DNA of 64,000 nt, taken from Amorphochlora amoebiformis (Eukaryota; Cercozoa; Chlorarachniophyceae). Position numbers and translations under genes: made by a program. The notes under the pieces are model-generated. The model was not told the DNA's origin. It saw only the letters and a list, made by a program, of their open reading frames with translations, and made no database searches. Location: the NCBI GenBank assembly GCA_054601695.1, contig BAAHQB010000091.1, positions 372,001 through 436,000 of the forward strand. The letters run 5' to 3'. Shown here piece by piece: positions 1 through 64,000 of the stretch (position 1 is the first letter of the stretch; every line of letters begins with the position of its first letter).

Positions 1-196
1 AGAGGAGGAGGAGAGGAAGAGAGACAAAGATAATTAGAGAGCGAGAGAGAGAGCGAGAGAGAGAGCGAGAGAGAGAGGGAGAGGGAGAGAGGAGGAGAGA
101 CAGAGAGACAGAGAGACACATAGAGAGGAGAGAGGGAGAGGAGAGAGAGGGAGAAGGAGAGAAGAAGAGAGACAGAGAGAGGAGACAGACAGAGAG

Positions 197-235
<39 letters not shown>

Positions 236-544
236 GTGAAAGAGGAGATAGATAGTAGAGAGAGAGAGAGAGGGGAGAGAGAGAGAGAGAGAGAGGAGAG
301 AGACAGGTGAGAGCAGAGGGAGAGAGAGAGAGAGAGAAGAGAGAGAGGGAGAGGAGATAGAGAGAGATAGAGGGAGAGAGAGACAGAGAGGAGATAGAGA
401 GAGAGGGGGGGGGGGGGGGAGAGAGGAGGGAGAGAGAGGGAGAGAAAAATGGAAGGAAAAATAGGTAAAAAATTGAGTATAGGTGAAAAATTGAGTGAGA
501 CAAATTGCAGAGATGTAAATGGGGAGCGAAAGAGAGAGAATCAC

Positions 545-608
<64 letters not shown>

Positions 609-649
609 AGAGAGAGATAGAGAAAAACTAAGAGAGAGAGAGAGAGAGG

Positions 650-680
<31 letters not shown>

Positions 681-1020
681 GGAGAGTGAGAGAGAGGGAG
701 AGTGAGAGAGAGGGAGAGTGAGAGAGAGGGAGAGAGAGAGAGAGAGAAGCAAGAAATAAGAGAGAGAGAGAGAGATTAACTAAAGAGAAAAGAGGTGAGA
801 GAAGAGAGAGGGAGAGGGAGAAAGTGAGAGCTAAAGAGAGAGAGAGAGAAGAGAAAAAGAGAGTGAGGGAAAGAGAGAAAATATATGCTGACCCTAATCA
901 TAAGTTAAAAGAGAGCTAAAGAGAGAGAAAGAAGAGAAAAAGAGAGTGAGGGAAGAGAGAGAAAATATATGCAGTGAGGGAAGAGAGATAGAGATAGATA
1001 GAATTGTAGATATTAAGAAA
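1..1020. repeat. Polypurine (GA)n tract
   Basis: The + strand is almost pure A/G, mainly GAGA with AGAGGG variants and a run of G at about 409-419. Near its right end, 884-915 resembles the intron 3' end just before 1054 (both carry ATATGCTGACC followed by an AAG). This suggests the tract belongs to an intron of the + strand gene that follows. I see no coding sequence in it. Confidence 0.8.
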
Positions 1021-1053
1021 ATATATATGCTGACCGAAATTATAATTTGAAAG

Positions 1054-5353
<4,300 letters not shown>

Positions 5354-6136
5354 CGCGCTTCTACGGGTGCCATAGGCTTTCAATTTGGAATATCACTAAA
5401 AATTGAATGACTCTTAAACGCTACCATCTTATATATGTGTACACTGATATCTGGGATATCTAAAACTTTGATATATCATGCTAGATATAGAGATAGTACC
5501 TAGCTAGAGTGTATATAGCTCGTGGTGTGTGTGTGTAATTTTTAATTTATATTTCATAATCTGGATACAACCTAGATAGTAGTAGATACCGTCGTAGAGT
5601 CTTACTGAGCCCGATGATCCCCCCAACTGACTACCGTGTGCCATATGCACACTCTAGACACCTAGGACACTACTAGTTCTGCGTTCCTCGGAATCTATAG
5701 CTAGAATAAATTGTACTTTGTACTGAGAGTCGATATCGCGATATCGCGATCCAGCTGAGCCTCCAGTATTGTACACGTGCGCGCGCAAGCGCAGTCCACT
5801 TTATTAAAAATGTCTAGAATGTGTCTAGTGTCTGTGTGTATTATATATATCATTGAACTCTAGATCTAATAGATATAAGTAGTCTGGATAGAATCTGGCA
5901 CTCTACTAGCTCACGTCTCTAGATCAATAGATGATGGATATCTGAGAAGATGCTCTAGGGAGCACTTGAATATATAAGATATGCAAACTGGACACACGGA
6001 CACACGGTAATTATATGCCATGATGGATCTGTACACGTAAACAGCATAATGACACGGGCCGACTCTGACGGACTCTCTAAAATGCACTATATTCAACGTC
6101 AAAACCCCTACTAGACTACTGCTAGATCTAGCTGAT
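5354..6136. other. Intergenic, convergent 3' flanks
   Basis: Non-repetitive AT-rich DNA between two convergent genes. I see no exon or RNA gene. It holds a perfect palindromic core (ATCGCGAT repeated) near 5732-5750 and a short alternating GTGCGCGCGC run near 5776. It probably contains the 3' UTRs of both genes. Confidence 0.6.
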
Positions 6137-6663
6137 CTACTTCTGATCCTTTCTCCGTTTGAACTCTTGCATCTCTTCGAGAGCCTGATCCGCAACCTTC
6201 TCATGATTTTTCTTTATTCCTTCTCTCAGCCCCAAAGCTCCCATGGCCCCTGTGGTCCCTCCTACGGCAAGACCGAGGGTCGCACCAGCCTTTGAACCCA
6301 ACCAGAGCCCAAGTGGACCCCCAAAAACACCTCCTAGCGCAGCACCTGCAAGACCCCAGCCTAGTGCAGTGCTGCTTACGCGGACAGCTTGACTAAGTTG
6401 TTGTTGAGAATTGTCCGCCTGCGAAAGTATTTGGTTAGACGGTATGAGTGTGCAAGAGTGTTCGATTAGATTTCGAAAACGAGATGTTAGCATGCGATCG
6501 ATTCCCACATTATCTATTACATATGTGTATAAATATGTGCACATATAGATTATATATATATATATATATATATATATTTACATATGTATATGGATATAAT
6601 ATATGTATTATATATATATATATATATATATATACATGATCATATTATATATATATATATATG

Positions 6664-6698
<35 letters not shown>

Positions 6699-6705
6699 TA
6701 TTTGC

Positions 6706-6744
<39 letters not shown>

Positions 6745-6746
6745 AA

Positions 6747-6780
<34 letters not shown>

Positions 6781-7720
6781 CATATTATATATATGTAAAT
6801 ACATTATACTAATTGTATTATGTATATATATATATATATATGTTTAATATTTAATGTGAATACGTATTATGTATTTGAACGGTAATTGGTCTTACGTCTG
6901 CCTTAGCCTCCTCAACGTTAATTTCGATGGAATCCACCGAAGCAGATTGATCGCGGACAATTTCTTTTACGTCCTAATACAGAAGTGCAAGTTTGGGATG
7001 ATAGCTACCAAAAAGATGCATGCTCTAGGACGTGTGACGTCATGGAGACCTGGAACATTCCTAACACCTCCGACACGTCTTTACGTAAGTGCTGTAGCTT
7101 CCTCGATTTGTCTAAGGCATCTTGCATGGCCTGTAGCACAATATCAAGTAAGTTCCTCTCATATTGACGTAGATGATAATATACCCTGGTCATAGGCACG
7201 GTAATCTGCTGTCCGTTTACTTGAACTTTCTGGGTTTCGGGTTCCATGAGCGAGGTCCCCTCTCCCATTCGCCCACCGAGTCCTTGGAATAAGTTTAAAA
7301 TTCTTATCAGATAAGCGTTTGAACGTGCAGTTGTTAGACTTACTCATATTCTTCTGCTCTGAGCGGACAACGTTGTGTACCATTGCAAGGTCGACAGCCT
7401 GCACACACTGGTCATACCGTGTGAGTAGAAGTTTTATCTTGTCCACAGTGTCTTGATTCTGAGGGAAAGGACATCAAATTTTGAATTCTTTCCTTCCGAA
7501 GCATTGTAACCTGTATCGAGCCTCTCATATCCTTGAGGCTGCGTAGCATTTGGCGGAGCTTCCTCAAGCGCCTGTTGAGTTCCTCCAGCTCCTGGGTGTA
7601 TTCCTTTGGACGATTTTTTTGCTCGCTCTTCAGCTCGACGATCTGTGCAAGATGCTCCGCCTTCAATATCATCGATCGGATCTGGCGAATCCGCGTCTTC
7701 ACCCTCGCTTCCGGGTCCAT
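6137..7720 (-). CDS. STX17: Syntaxin-17-like Qa-SNARE
   Basis: Exons (sense order) are 7720-7511, 7458-7344, 7282-7050, 6973-6896 and 6418-6137, with stop TAG. All junctions are in phase and the product is 305 residues, close to the 302 of human syntaxin 17. Residues 1-110 are helical and charged. A SNARE motif spans about 165-225, with the zero-layer Gln at 195 (IVRDQSASVDSIE). Residues 230-276 form a hairpin of two Gly/Ala-rich membrane segments with GxxxG spacing, the glycine-zipper tail that marks syntaxin 17. A basic cytosolic end follows. In animals STX17 acts on autophagosomes with SNAP29 and VAMP8, and also at ER and mitochondria; the same role here is inference. The first three introns are 52, 61 and 76 nt and ordinary. 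Only the fourth (477 nt, 6419-6895) is AT-repeat, so repeat-filled introns sit beside compact ones in one gene. Confidence 0.88.
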
Positions 7721-8120
7721 ACTTTGTTAGGTGCTTTGTGTGCTTTCAGGTGGAGCCGACGAATTAGGAAAGAACCATTTTCAATAACCGAAGAATTGAT
7801 TAATATTGTAATAAGATATCTCGATATCTACAATCATTGTCCTCAATACTGAGCGTGACATACCGACATCTTCCAGTGTTACACCTAGTGACGTCACGCC
7901 CTAAATTGATGACTTTGACGACTCCGTTCGATCTCCGTGGAATGTACCTCGCGGCTTCCATCAGATCATTCATCACGGGTCGGCGGACGGGTCTGCTGCT
8001 AAGGCGAGAGTACAGGTTCGATTCTTCCCTCCGACTTCTTTCCCCTCTGGCTCTTCACTCCCTCCTCTCCTCTCTCCCCCCTCTCCTCTCTCCCCCTCTC
8101 CAAATCGATTCTCGATCGGC
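7721..8120. other. 5' flank of syntaxin-like gene and of tRNA cluster
   Basis: Unique sequence of balanced composition with a CT-rich patch at about 8030-8103. It lies between the divergent syntaxin start and the tRNA cluster, so it must hold the syntaxin promoter. I see no coding exon. Confidence 0.5.
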
Positions 8121-8204
8121 GTCGGTATCCCATAATCTGGCATTGGGCTGGACTTGAGACCCAGTGGGAGTGATCCCTTACAGGTTCGAATCCTGTTGCC
8201 GACT
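8121..8204 (+). tRNA. tRNA-Ser (UGA)
   Basis: Acceptor arms GTCGGTA and TGCCGAC pair over seven positions. The anticodon loop is CTTGAGA with anticodon TGA. A long variable arm (TGGGAGTGATCCCT) as expected for Ser and a T arm ACAGG-TTCGAAT-CCTGT follow. The anticodon stem has one mismatch. The base after the acceptor stem is T, unusual for serine tRNA. Confidence 0.85.
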
Positions 8205-8228
8205 TATCATGTTCCGTTGTTTCGGCAA

Positions 8229-8299
8229 GATCCTATAGTCTAGTGGTAAGATATCCGGTTGTCTCCCGGAAGTCCCCAGTTCAATTCTGGGTAGGATCG
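8229..8299 (+). tRNA. tRNA-Asp (GUC)
   Basis: Seven-pair acceptor GATCCTA/TAGGATC, a standard D arm with AGTGGTAAGA, anticodon stem TCCGG/CCGGA, loop TTGTCTC giving GTC, T arm CCCAG-TTCAATT-CTGGG, and discriminator G as expected for aspartate. It starts 24 nt after the serine tRNA. Confidence 0.93.
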
Positions 8300-8308
8300 T
8301 GAATGTTC

Positions 8309-8393
8309 GCAAGCTTCCCCTAGTCTGGTCAATGGGGCCGGTTTCAAACTCCGGTGCGGATACGCTTCGTGAGTTCGAATCTCACAGCTTGCA
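8309..8393 (+). tRNA. tRNA-Leu (CAA)
   Basis: Acceptor GCAAGCT/AGCTTGC is perfect, the anticodon loop is TTCAAAC with anticodon CAA, a long variable arm with a GCGGATACGC hairpin follows, the T arm is GTGAG-TTCGAAT-CTCAC and the discriminator is A. It starts only 9 nt after the aspartate tRNA. No intron. Confidence 0.92.
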
Positions 8394-8397
8394 TTGG

Positions 8398-8407
8398 TTT
8401 TTTTTTT
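8398..8407 (+). terminator. Pol III terminator, T10
   Basis: A run of ten T four nt after the leucine tRNA. There is no run of four or more T between the three tRNAs, so they may share one transcript. Confidence 0.75.
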
Positions 8408-8475
8408 CCTCTTCCCTAATATATATACATATACATATATATATATACATACATACACACATATTATAAATGTAA

Positions 8476-8518
<43 letters not shown>

Positions 8519-9401
8519 GTATATATATATATATGTATATATGATATAATATAATTATATATTATATATATATATATATATATAATTCCAATCTTGTATA
8601 TTCATATTTTTATAACAATATATTAGTAATTATAATATCTAGATAACCGTCTTGAACGTAGATATGATCCTTATGATTCATGATTTTTGTTCACGCATCT
8701 CACTGATCAAATCATCGGAAGTTACAACTAGTACTAGTAGTATAAATGCCCTGTCGACTAACTGCCGGCGGTAGTGCGTAAATTTATAATATCATCAAGT
8801 CTTCCGCATGGATGTTTTTCTAGTTTTTATTAATTATTCGGGATGTCGTTCGATCTTTTCGGCATCCGGTTACGGTATCGATCCCTATAAGCTTGGGCCA
8901 ATACTAGATGTAGCATGCGCAATACTCTAGACTCTTTAGATATTAGTACAAAAGATACCGCGGACCACCCTAGACTATAATAGTTATATATAATATGTGG
9001 AGTGATTCTATATATATATAGTGTATATATACCCTAGACTCTTAGATACAAGCTCTAGTCGCTAGACTGAGCATGATCAATCTATCTAATATTATAGAAT
9101 ATATCTAGTATATTCAAGATATATTAATTAAATTGCGGGATTATCAGATGGAAGCTTGTATATATTACTAGCTATAGCTACGTACTAGTATTATTTTTTT
9201 TAATGTAAATTTACATAAAATATCGATTATACACACAGTGTACTAGACTAGGCTACGTTGTATACAAAGTCAGGATATATCTAGCATATACTTTCTGTGC
9301 ACTGTGTCAAACAATCACCAAAACACCTTCATAATTTTTTTTCTTTTTAAAAATATTTCGCGCACAGAGCACACAGACTTCGAACTTAGTGCCTCCCCTC
9401 C
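8408..9401. other. Intergenic
   Basis: (AT)n to about 8583, then unique AT-rich sequence with many short palindromes around CTAG. No exon seen. The right part is the 3' flank of the STEEP1-like gene. Confidence 0.5.
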
Positions 9402-17584
<8,183 letters not shown>

Positions 17585-17873
17585 CTTACAAAACGAATCC
17601 GGCTTATTAAGTCGGCCTATTTTCTGAGAAAATATGCATTCCGGATGAGAGAGAGAGAGAGAGAAAGAGGGGGGGGAAAGAGACATCTGAATATGTGAGG
17701 ATATGTACACGTGTATGATGAGTTAGAGAGTGAATGTTTTGAGTGAGAGGGAGAGAGGGGGCGAGAGGCAAAAAAAAAGTGAGAATTCCGAAAACTTTTC
17801 GGGTTTGTAAAAGTCGAATGACTGCTGTCCGAAGAGATATGAGATTATATGTATATGTATATATGCATATATA

Positions 17874-17924
<51 letters not shown>

Positions 17925-18559
17925 CATACAACCAGAGCGCCATTTCGATCCCGCTTTCGACCCTAAAAAAAAAAAAAAAGCGAAAAAATATAAAAAAAAA
18001 AAACGAAAATACATACATCTCGGGTCCCAATCCCCTGACCTCGGTAGCAAAAAAACGCAAAGCGCTACGCGGCAGGATACGTAGCTTTTTGGATAGTGGA
18101 TACGTAGCTTTTCGGATAGTAGATACGTAGCTTTTCGGATAGTGGATACGTAGCTTTTCGGATAGTAGATACGTAGTTCACACGTGTCTGAGTTCTGCAG
18201 ACGTATCTTATCTCTTTCTCTTGTGATATTCTTTCGCTTTTCTCCCGTGGGATTCTTTCAATACTTAATCTTTCTCTCTTGCTGTGTAGGTGTGTGTTTT
18301 ACATGTTTTTTTTTCTTTTTTTTTGGTGATTTTTTCATGTTTTTTTTTTTTTTTTTTTTTTTGTGTGTGTTTTTCATATGTTTTTGTTTTTTTTTGGGTT
18401 TCTTGTCTCTTTTACACACACTCTATCTCACTCGCTTCTCATTTCCTTTCTCTCTCTTTTTTTTATACTATACTACATTGTATAACTCAAACTCTAATCT
18501 GGCACCCTAACCCGATACCCTTATATGTGTGTACATATGTGTATGAATATACACATACG

Positions 18560-18626
<67 letters not shown>

Positions 18627-18634
18627 CAATATAC

Positions 18635-18672
<38 letters not shown>

Positions 18673-19912
18673 CATATTTATTATTTATAATCATAAAAGG
18701 AAAAGATGTAAGGAGGGCGAGAGAGGAATACCGGGAGGGAGAGAGGACAGAGAGAGGGGGGCAGAGAGAACAGAAGATAGGAAGACGGATTGAGAGGAAA
18801 ATGGAGAGAGGAGAAAAATGGAGAGTGGGGAAATGGAGGGGAAATGGAGAGAGGGGAAGAAAAAGCCTTTTATACCTACAGAAAGAAAAAAAGTCGGTAG
18901 AGAGGGAGAGGGAGGAGAGAGGAGACCCAAGCGGAAAAATTCCGAAAGAAATTGAGAGAGGAAGAGTGCAAAGCCTTGAAAGAATAGACCCGAAACCACC
19001 ACTTCTGTCTAGTGGTCTACAAAAGCGATATTCACGAGTATATAAAAGTGAATAGCACATACTATTCACGTGAAAACAGAATTGAATGTAAATGCTACCT
19101 GTTTCTGGTCTCGAAATGCTGTCTCTCTGACTCTAAATTTCCCCATGACCGCAACTCAGAAGACCAGGTATCATGCTTCCAGGAGATCTTGGCCGAACTA
19201 TTTTAAAAAAAATTATGAATATCCAAAATTGGATATATCGATATCCTATCTCTAGATATCCATTAAGGAAAAAAGAAATTAATTTATCGGAAACGTGACA
19301 TCCCAGTATGACTCAATCCATTCCGTGACAAGGCCCAGTATAACATGTAACTTTACCGTGACATCACCATATGTCACTCTCCCATTCCCAAAGATAAGCT
19401 CCGGACGGCACGTGTCAGTGCTCAAGGGATTATTGGTACGTTGGACACGCAGCCGGTCGAACAGGAGCATTTCGCCAGGTGGTATATAGCTTCCCGCGAA
19501 AACTGGACAAGCTCTCTGATCAACTCTGCGCGTATGATAACCCCTGGGGGGGGGGGGGGAGAGAATTTGCCTTTTGGGAGCGAGAAAATCGATGTTCCTT
19601 TTTCGATCTTTTTGTTTGGTTTTTTTGGGTTGAGTATAGTACCTATATTGGGTGGAAAGGAAGAGTAACTACGTGGGGGGAACCATTATGGGGGGTTCGA
19701 GATGTCAGGAGCGAAAAATTAGAAGAATTAGTTATCTTTTCGCGATAAAAGCGCGTATTTTCATGCCAGTTCTCTTACTTTTTTTTTTAGGTATATTGTG
19801 TGTTGTATTGTTTTTTTTATGTGTTTTGATACAGGGGGTTATAGATCATGTTTTGTCTTTTCTTAACTTTTATTTATATATAGGTATAATATATAGATAT
19901 AATATATATGCA

Positions 19913-19945
<33 letters not shown>

Positions 19946-19957
19946 ATATCAGATTAG
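17585..19957. other. Region between divergent STEEP1-like and SLC4-like genes
   Basis: Mixed: poly-A patches at 17960-18005, a 23-nt minisatellite at 18070-18178, T-rich DNA at 18300-18470, (AT)n, a polypurine block at 18700-18985, then unique DNA from 18990. Both promoters and the first exons of both genes should lie here. A short ATG-led frame at 19145 ends in a possible donor, but I could not join it in phase to exon 19958-20023. Confidence 0.45.
18070..18178. repeat. 23-nt minisatellite, about five copies
   Basis: The unit GATACGTAGCTTTTCGGATA plus GTG or GTA is repeated in tandem with one or two substitutions. The alternating GTG/GTA ending suggests a 46-nt higher-order unit. Confidence 0.85.
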
Positions 19958-44657
<24,700 letters not shown>

Positions 44658-45796
44658 AAAAGCTGCCCCTTACGGAGGTGAATTCTCTAGATTCTGAGCC
44701 ATTATGATCATTGTGCTATAGCTTATAAAGATCTGCAGATAGCAAAAAATGCTAATGAGTACGTACTCGGTGGATGCTACTTCGAACCGTATGATCAAGA
44801 GCTGATCCATACATGTATTTTTGAAATTTAAACTTATGATCGATCGTTATATGGCTTGTTACAACTCTTCAATGTCTAGAACTAGTAGAATGTACTCGTA
44901 ATTTACTTAAGCGCTCTTGTACGTAGTAATACTTCAGATCCGTTCGTAGTGTACTTGATCTAGGTGTATGTACTTGTGTACACACATGTGGTATCATACG
45001 GTATACAATTAGAACGTGTAACATTGTTACAATGAAAGCCTTTGAACCTCTAACTGTAGAACCTACGTCTGTAGGTGTTGTCCACATAGGCAGATCACAT
45101 ATCACATCTCTAGATCTAGAGCCTGCACAGTCATAGAGGTATTACAACACTCTGACTTCTTTGGATTTTTGGTTGCGGCATGACTTAGATCTCTTACTAG
45201 TCTTAACTCATGATGTGCAGCCGCGGCAAAACTACATAACAACTAATATTACTACGAAGATAGGTAGCTCAAGCTCGATGTACGTATTTATCACTTCTAA
45301 TAAGCTCCAAGGAACCATCGGCTGATTGCTACTATAGCTACACTAACCACTCAAAAATGAGGGAAAAAAAAAATTCGGGAACTATTCATTTTTTTAGATG
45401 ATTTTGGCGTTGGGATTTTTATAAACCCTATTTTTCCAAAAAGTTGTTGTGGATTTGTACACAATAAAAATTGAGTTATACATACAAAAGATTGTGATTT
45501 TTTTTTCCCAAGAGATAAGAATGTGTTACAAGAAGATAAAGACTTGACGTTGCGTAGATGCTGGTAGTTATTTCTATATATGTTACATATTATTACCAGA
45601 GGAATACACGTTCTCTACGATCTTATTATTCCTTCAGCCCCATACTTTTACTACAAGAGAAATCAAAGTCCATCTTTATATTTCTTTCACTCTCTTGTGA
45701 TCCAAGAAGGAAAAAAAAAAAAAAAAACTCAAAAGCGAGAAAAAACACAATGAGAAAGAGAGGAAAAAATACCAAAAAAAAAACAGAACCCCCCTA
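44658..45796. other. Intergenic between convergent genes
   Basis: Unique, non-repetitive sequence between the stop codons of the SLC4-like gene (+) and the epimerase gene (-). AATAAA-like signals occur near 45468. No exon seen. Confidence 0.6.
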
Positions 45797-49854
<4,058 letters not shown>

Positions 49855-50410
49855 CCTGTAATGAGGGGAAAAGGGGTTTGGTAAATCACCAATTGCGCCA
49901 CCAATAGCCAGTCAAGATACTTCCGAAAGGGTCCTCCTTTCATCGGGTAGTCAAATGGAAAAAGGATTCAAGGAGTGGCGACGTCGCCAGAGTGGTGACG
50001 TCGCCTGATATCGGAGCTATTCCGATGAATGAATAGACGGGGGAGGGAGAGAGGGAGGATACTTGGGAGGTTTGAGGTGGAGATTCACGTACTGATCGCT
50101 CTGGATTGTCCCGGATGTTTGGGATTCGGAAATTCGGGTGGCGGGACTTTTCGGCGAGGTAGGGCACCATGAGGCCGGCCCGAAACTTGCCGTCAAAAAT
50201 GGCACGTGTGGAATATTGATTTTAACTAAAATCGTCCATTTTTGCATATTGTGCTTTAATATCTGTATATCTAATTACAGATAACCACTCTTAGGCGTGA
50301 CATGCCATCCCGTCTACCGCTTTGTCGAATATCTATTATACCCTATTATGTATATTAGTTTTTCAATATGAGTAAATTTACATTTACCGCCTTCTACAAT
50401 ATCCAAAGTC
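49855..50410. promoter_or_regulatory. Divergent promoter region
   Basis: 556 nt of unique, fairly GC-rich DNA between the epimerase start (-) and the esterase-gene start (+). Both start codons face away from it, so it should hold both promoters. It contains CGACGTCGC and GTGACGTCGC (CRE-like TGACGTC) at 49978-50007. No TATA box is obvious. Confidence 0.55.

Positions 50411-64000
<13,590 letters not shown>

Noticed and set aside
19279-19489. Short frames on both strands at 19279-19489
   Set aside because: No splice context, no motif, and they overlap each other. Treated as 5' flank.

Overview
This window is nuclear DNA of a unicellular eukaryote, and about three quarters of it is simple repeat: (AT)n, polypurine/polypyrimidine tracts and TTAGGG/CCCTAA telomere-type arrays. 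Almost every long open frame in it (poly-YI, poly-SL, poly-RE, poly-LG) is a translated repeat. The real genes are cut into exons of about 14 to 510 nt, most of them 35 to 75 nt, so I rebuilt them by hand from GT-AG borders, intron phase and family motifs. TAG and TGA act as stops and the telomere type is TTAGGG. I cannot name the organism; a repeat-rich, intron-dense protist or alga is as far as the sequence goes.

Layout: (1) 1054-5353 (+), the 3' part of an unrecognised gene with a very basic C-terminus. (2) 6137-7720 (-), a complete 305-residue syntaxin-17-like SNARE with four introns, three of them short and ordinary. (3) 8121-8393 (+), a tRNA-Ser(UGA)/tRNA-Asp(GUC)/tRNA-Leu(CAA) cluster. 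(4) 9402-17584 (-), a STEEP1 (CXorf56)-like zinc-binding protein in at least 11 exons. (5) 19958-44657 (+), an SLC4/BOR-type anion (borate/bicarbonate) transporter, about 592 codons in 29 exons over 24.7 kb. (6) 45797-49854 (-), ribulose-phosphate 3-epimerase with a membrane-anchor and Cys-rich N-terminal extension. (7) 50411 to beyond the right edge (+), a secreted protein with a ricin-B-type lectin region followed by a circularly permuted (type II) PHB-depolymerase-like esterase.

Two unusual patterns run through genes 1 and 4-7. First, introns are made of repeats that themselves supply the splice signals. (AT)n introns begin GTATAT and end ATATAG. Telomere-type introns begin GTAACCCTAACCC and can end CCCTAACCCTAG, so the repeat provides donor, branch-point-like CTAAC and acceptor. 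Second, many exons have 'echoes', partial copies of themselves in the flanking introns, with a strict polarity. Copies of the 5' part (with acceptor) lie only upstream of the intact exon, and copies of the 3' part (with donor) lie only downstream.

The genes do not form a pathway; they look like ordinary single-copy loci (autophagy SNARE, ER protein, transporter, pentose phosphate enzyme, secreted hydrolase). The interest lies in how the introns are built.
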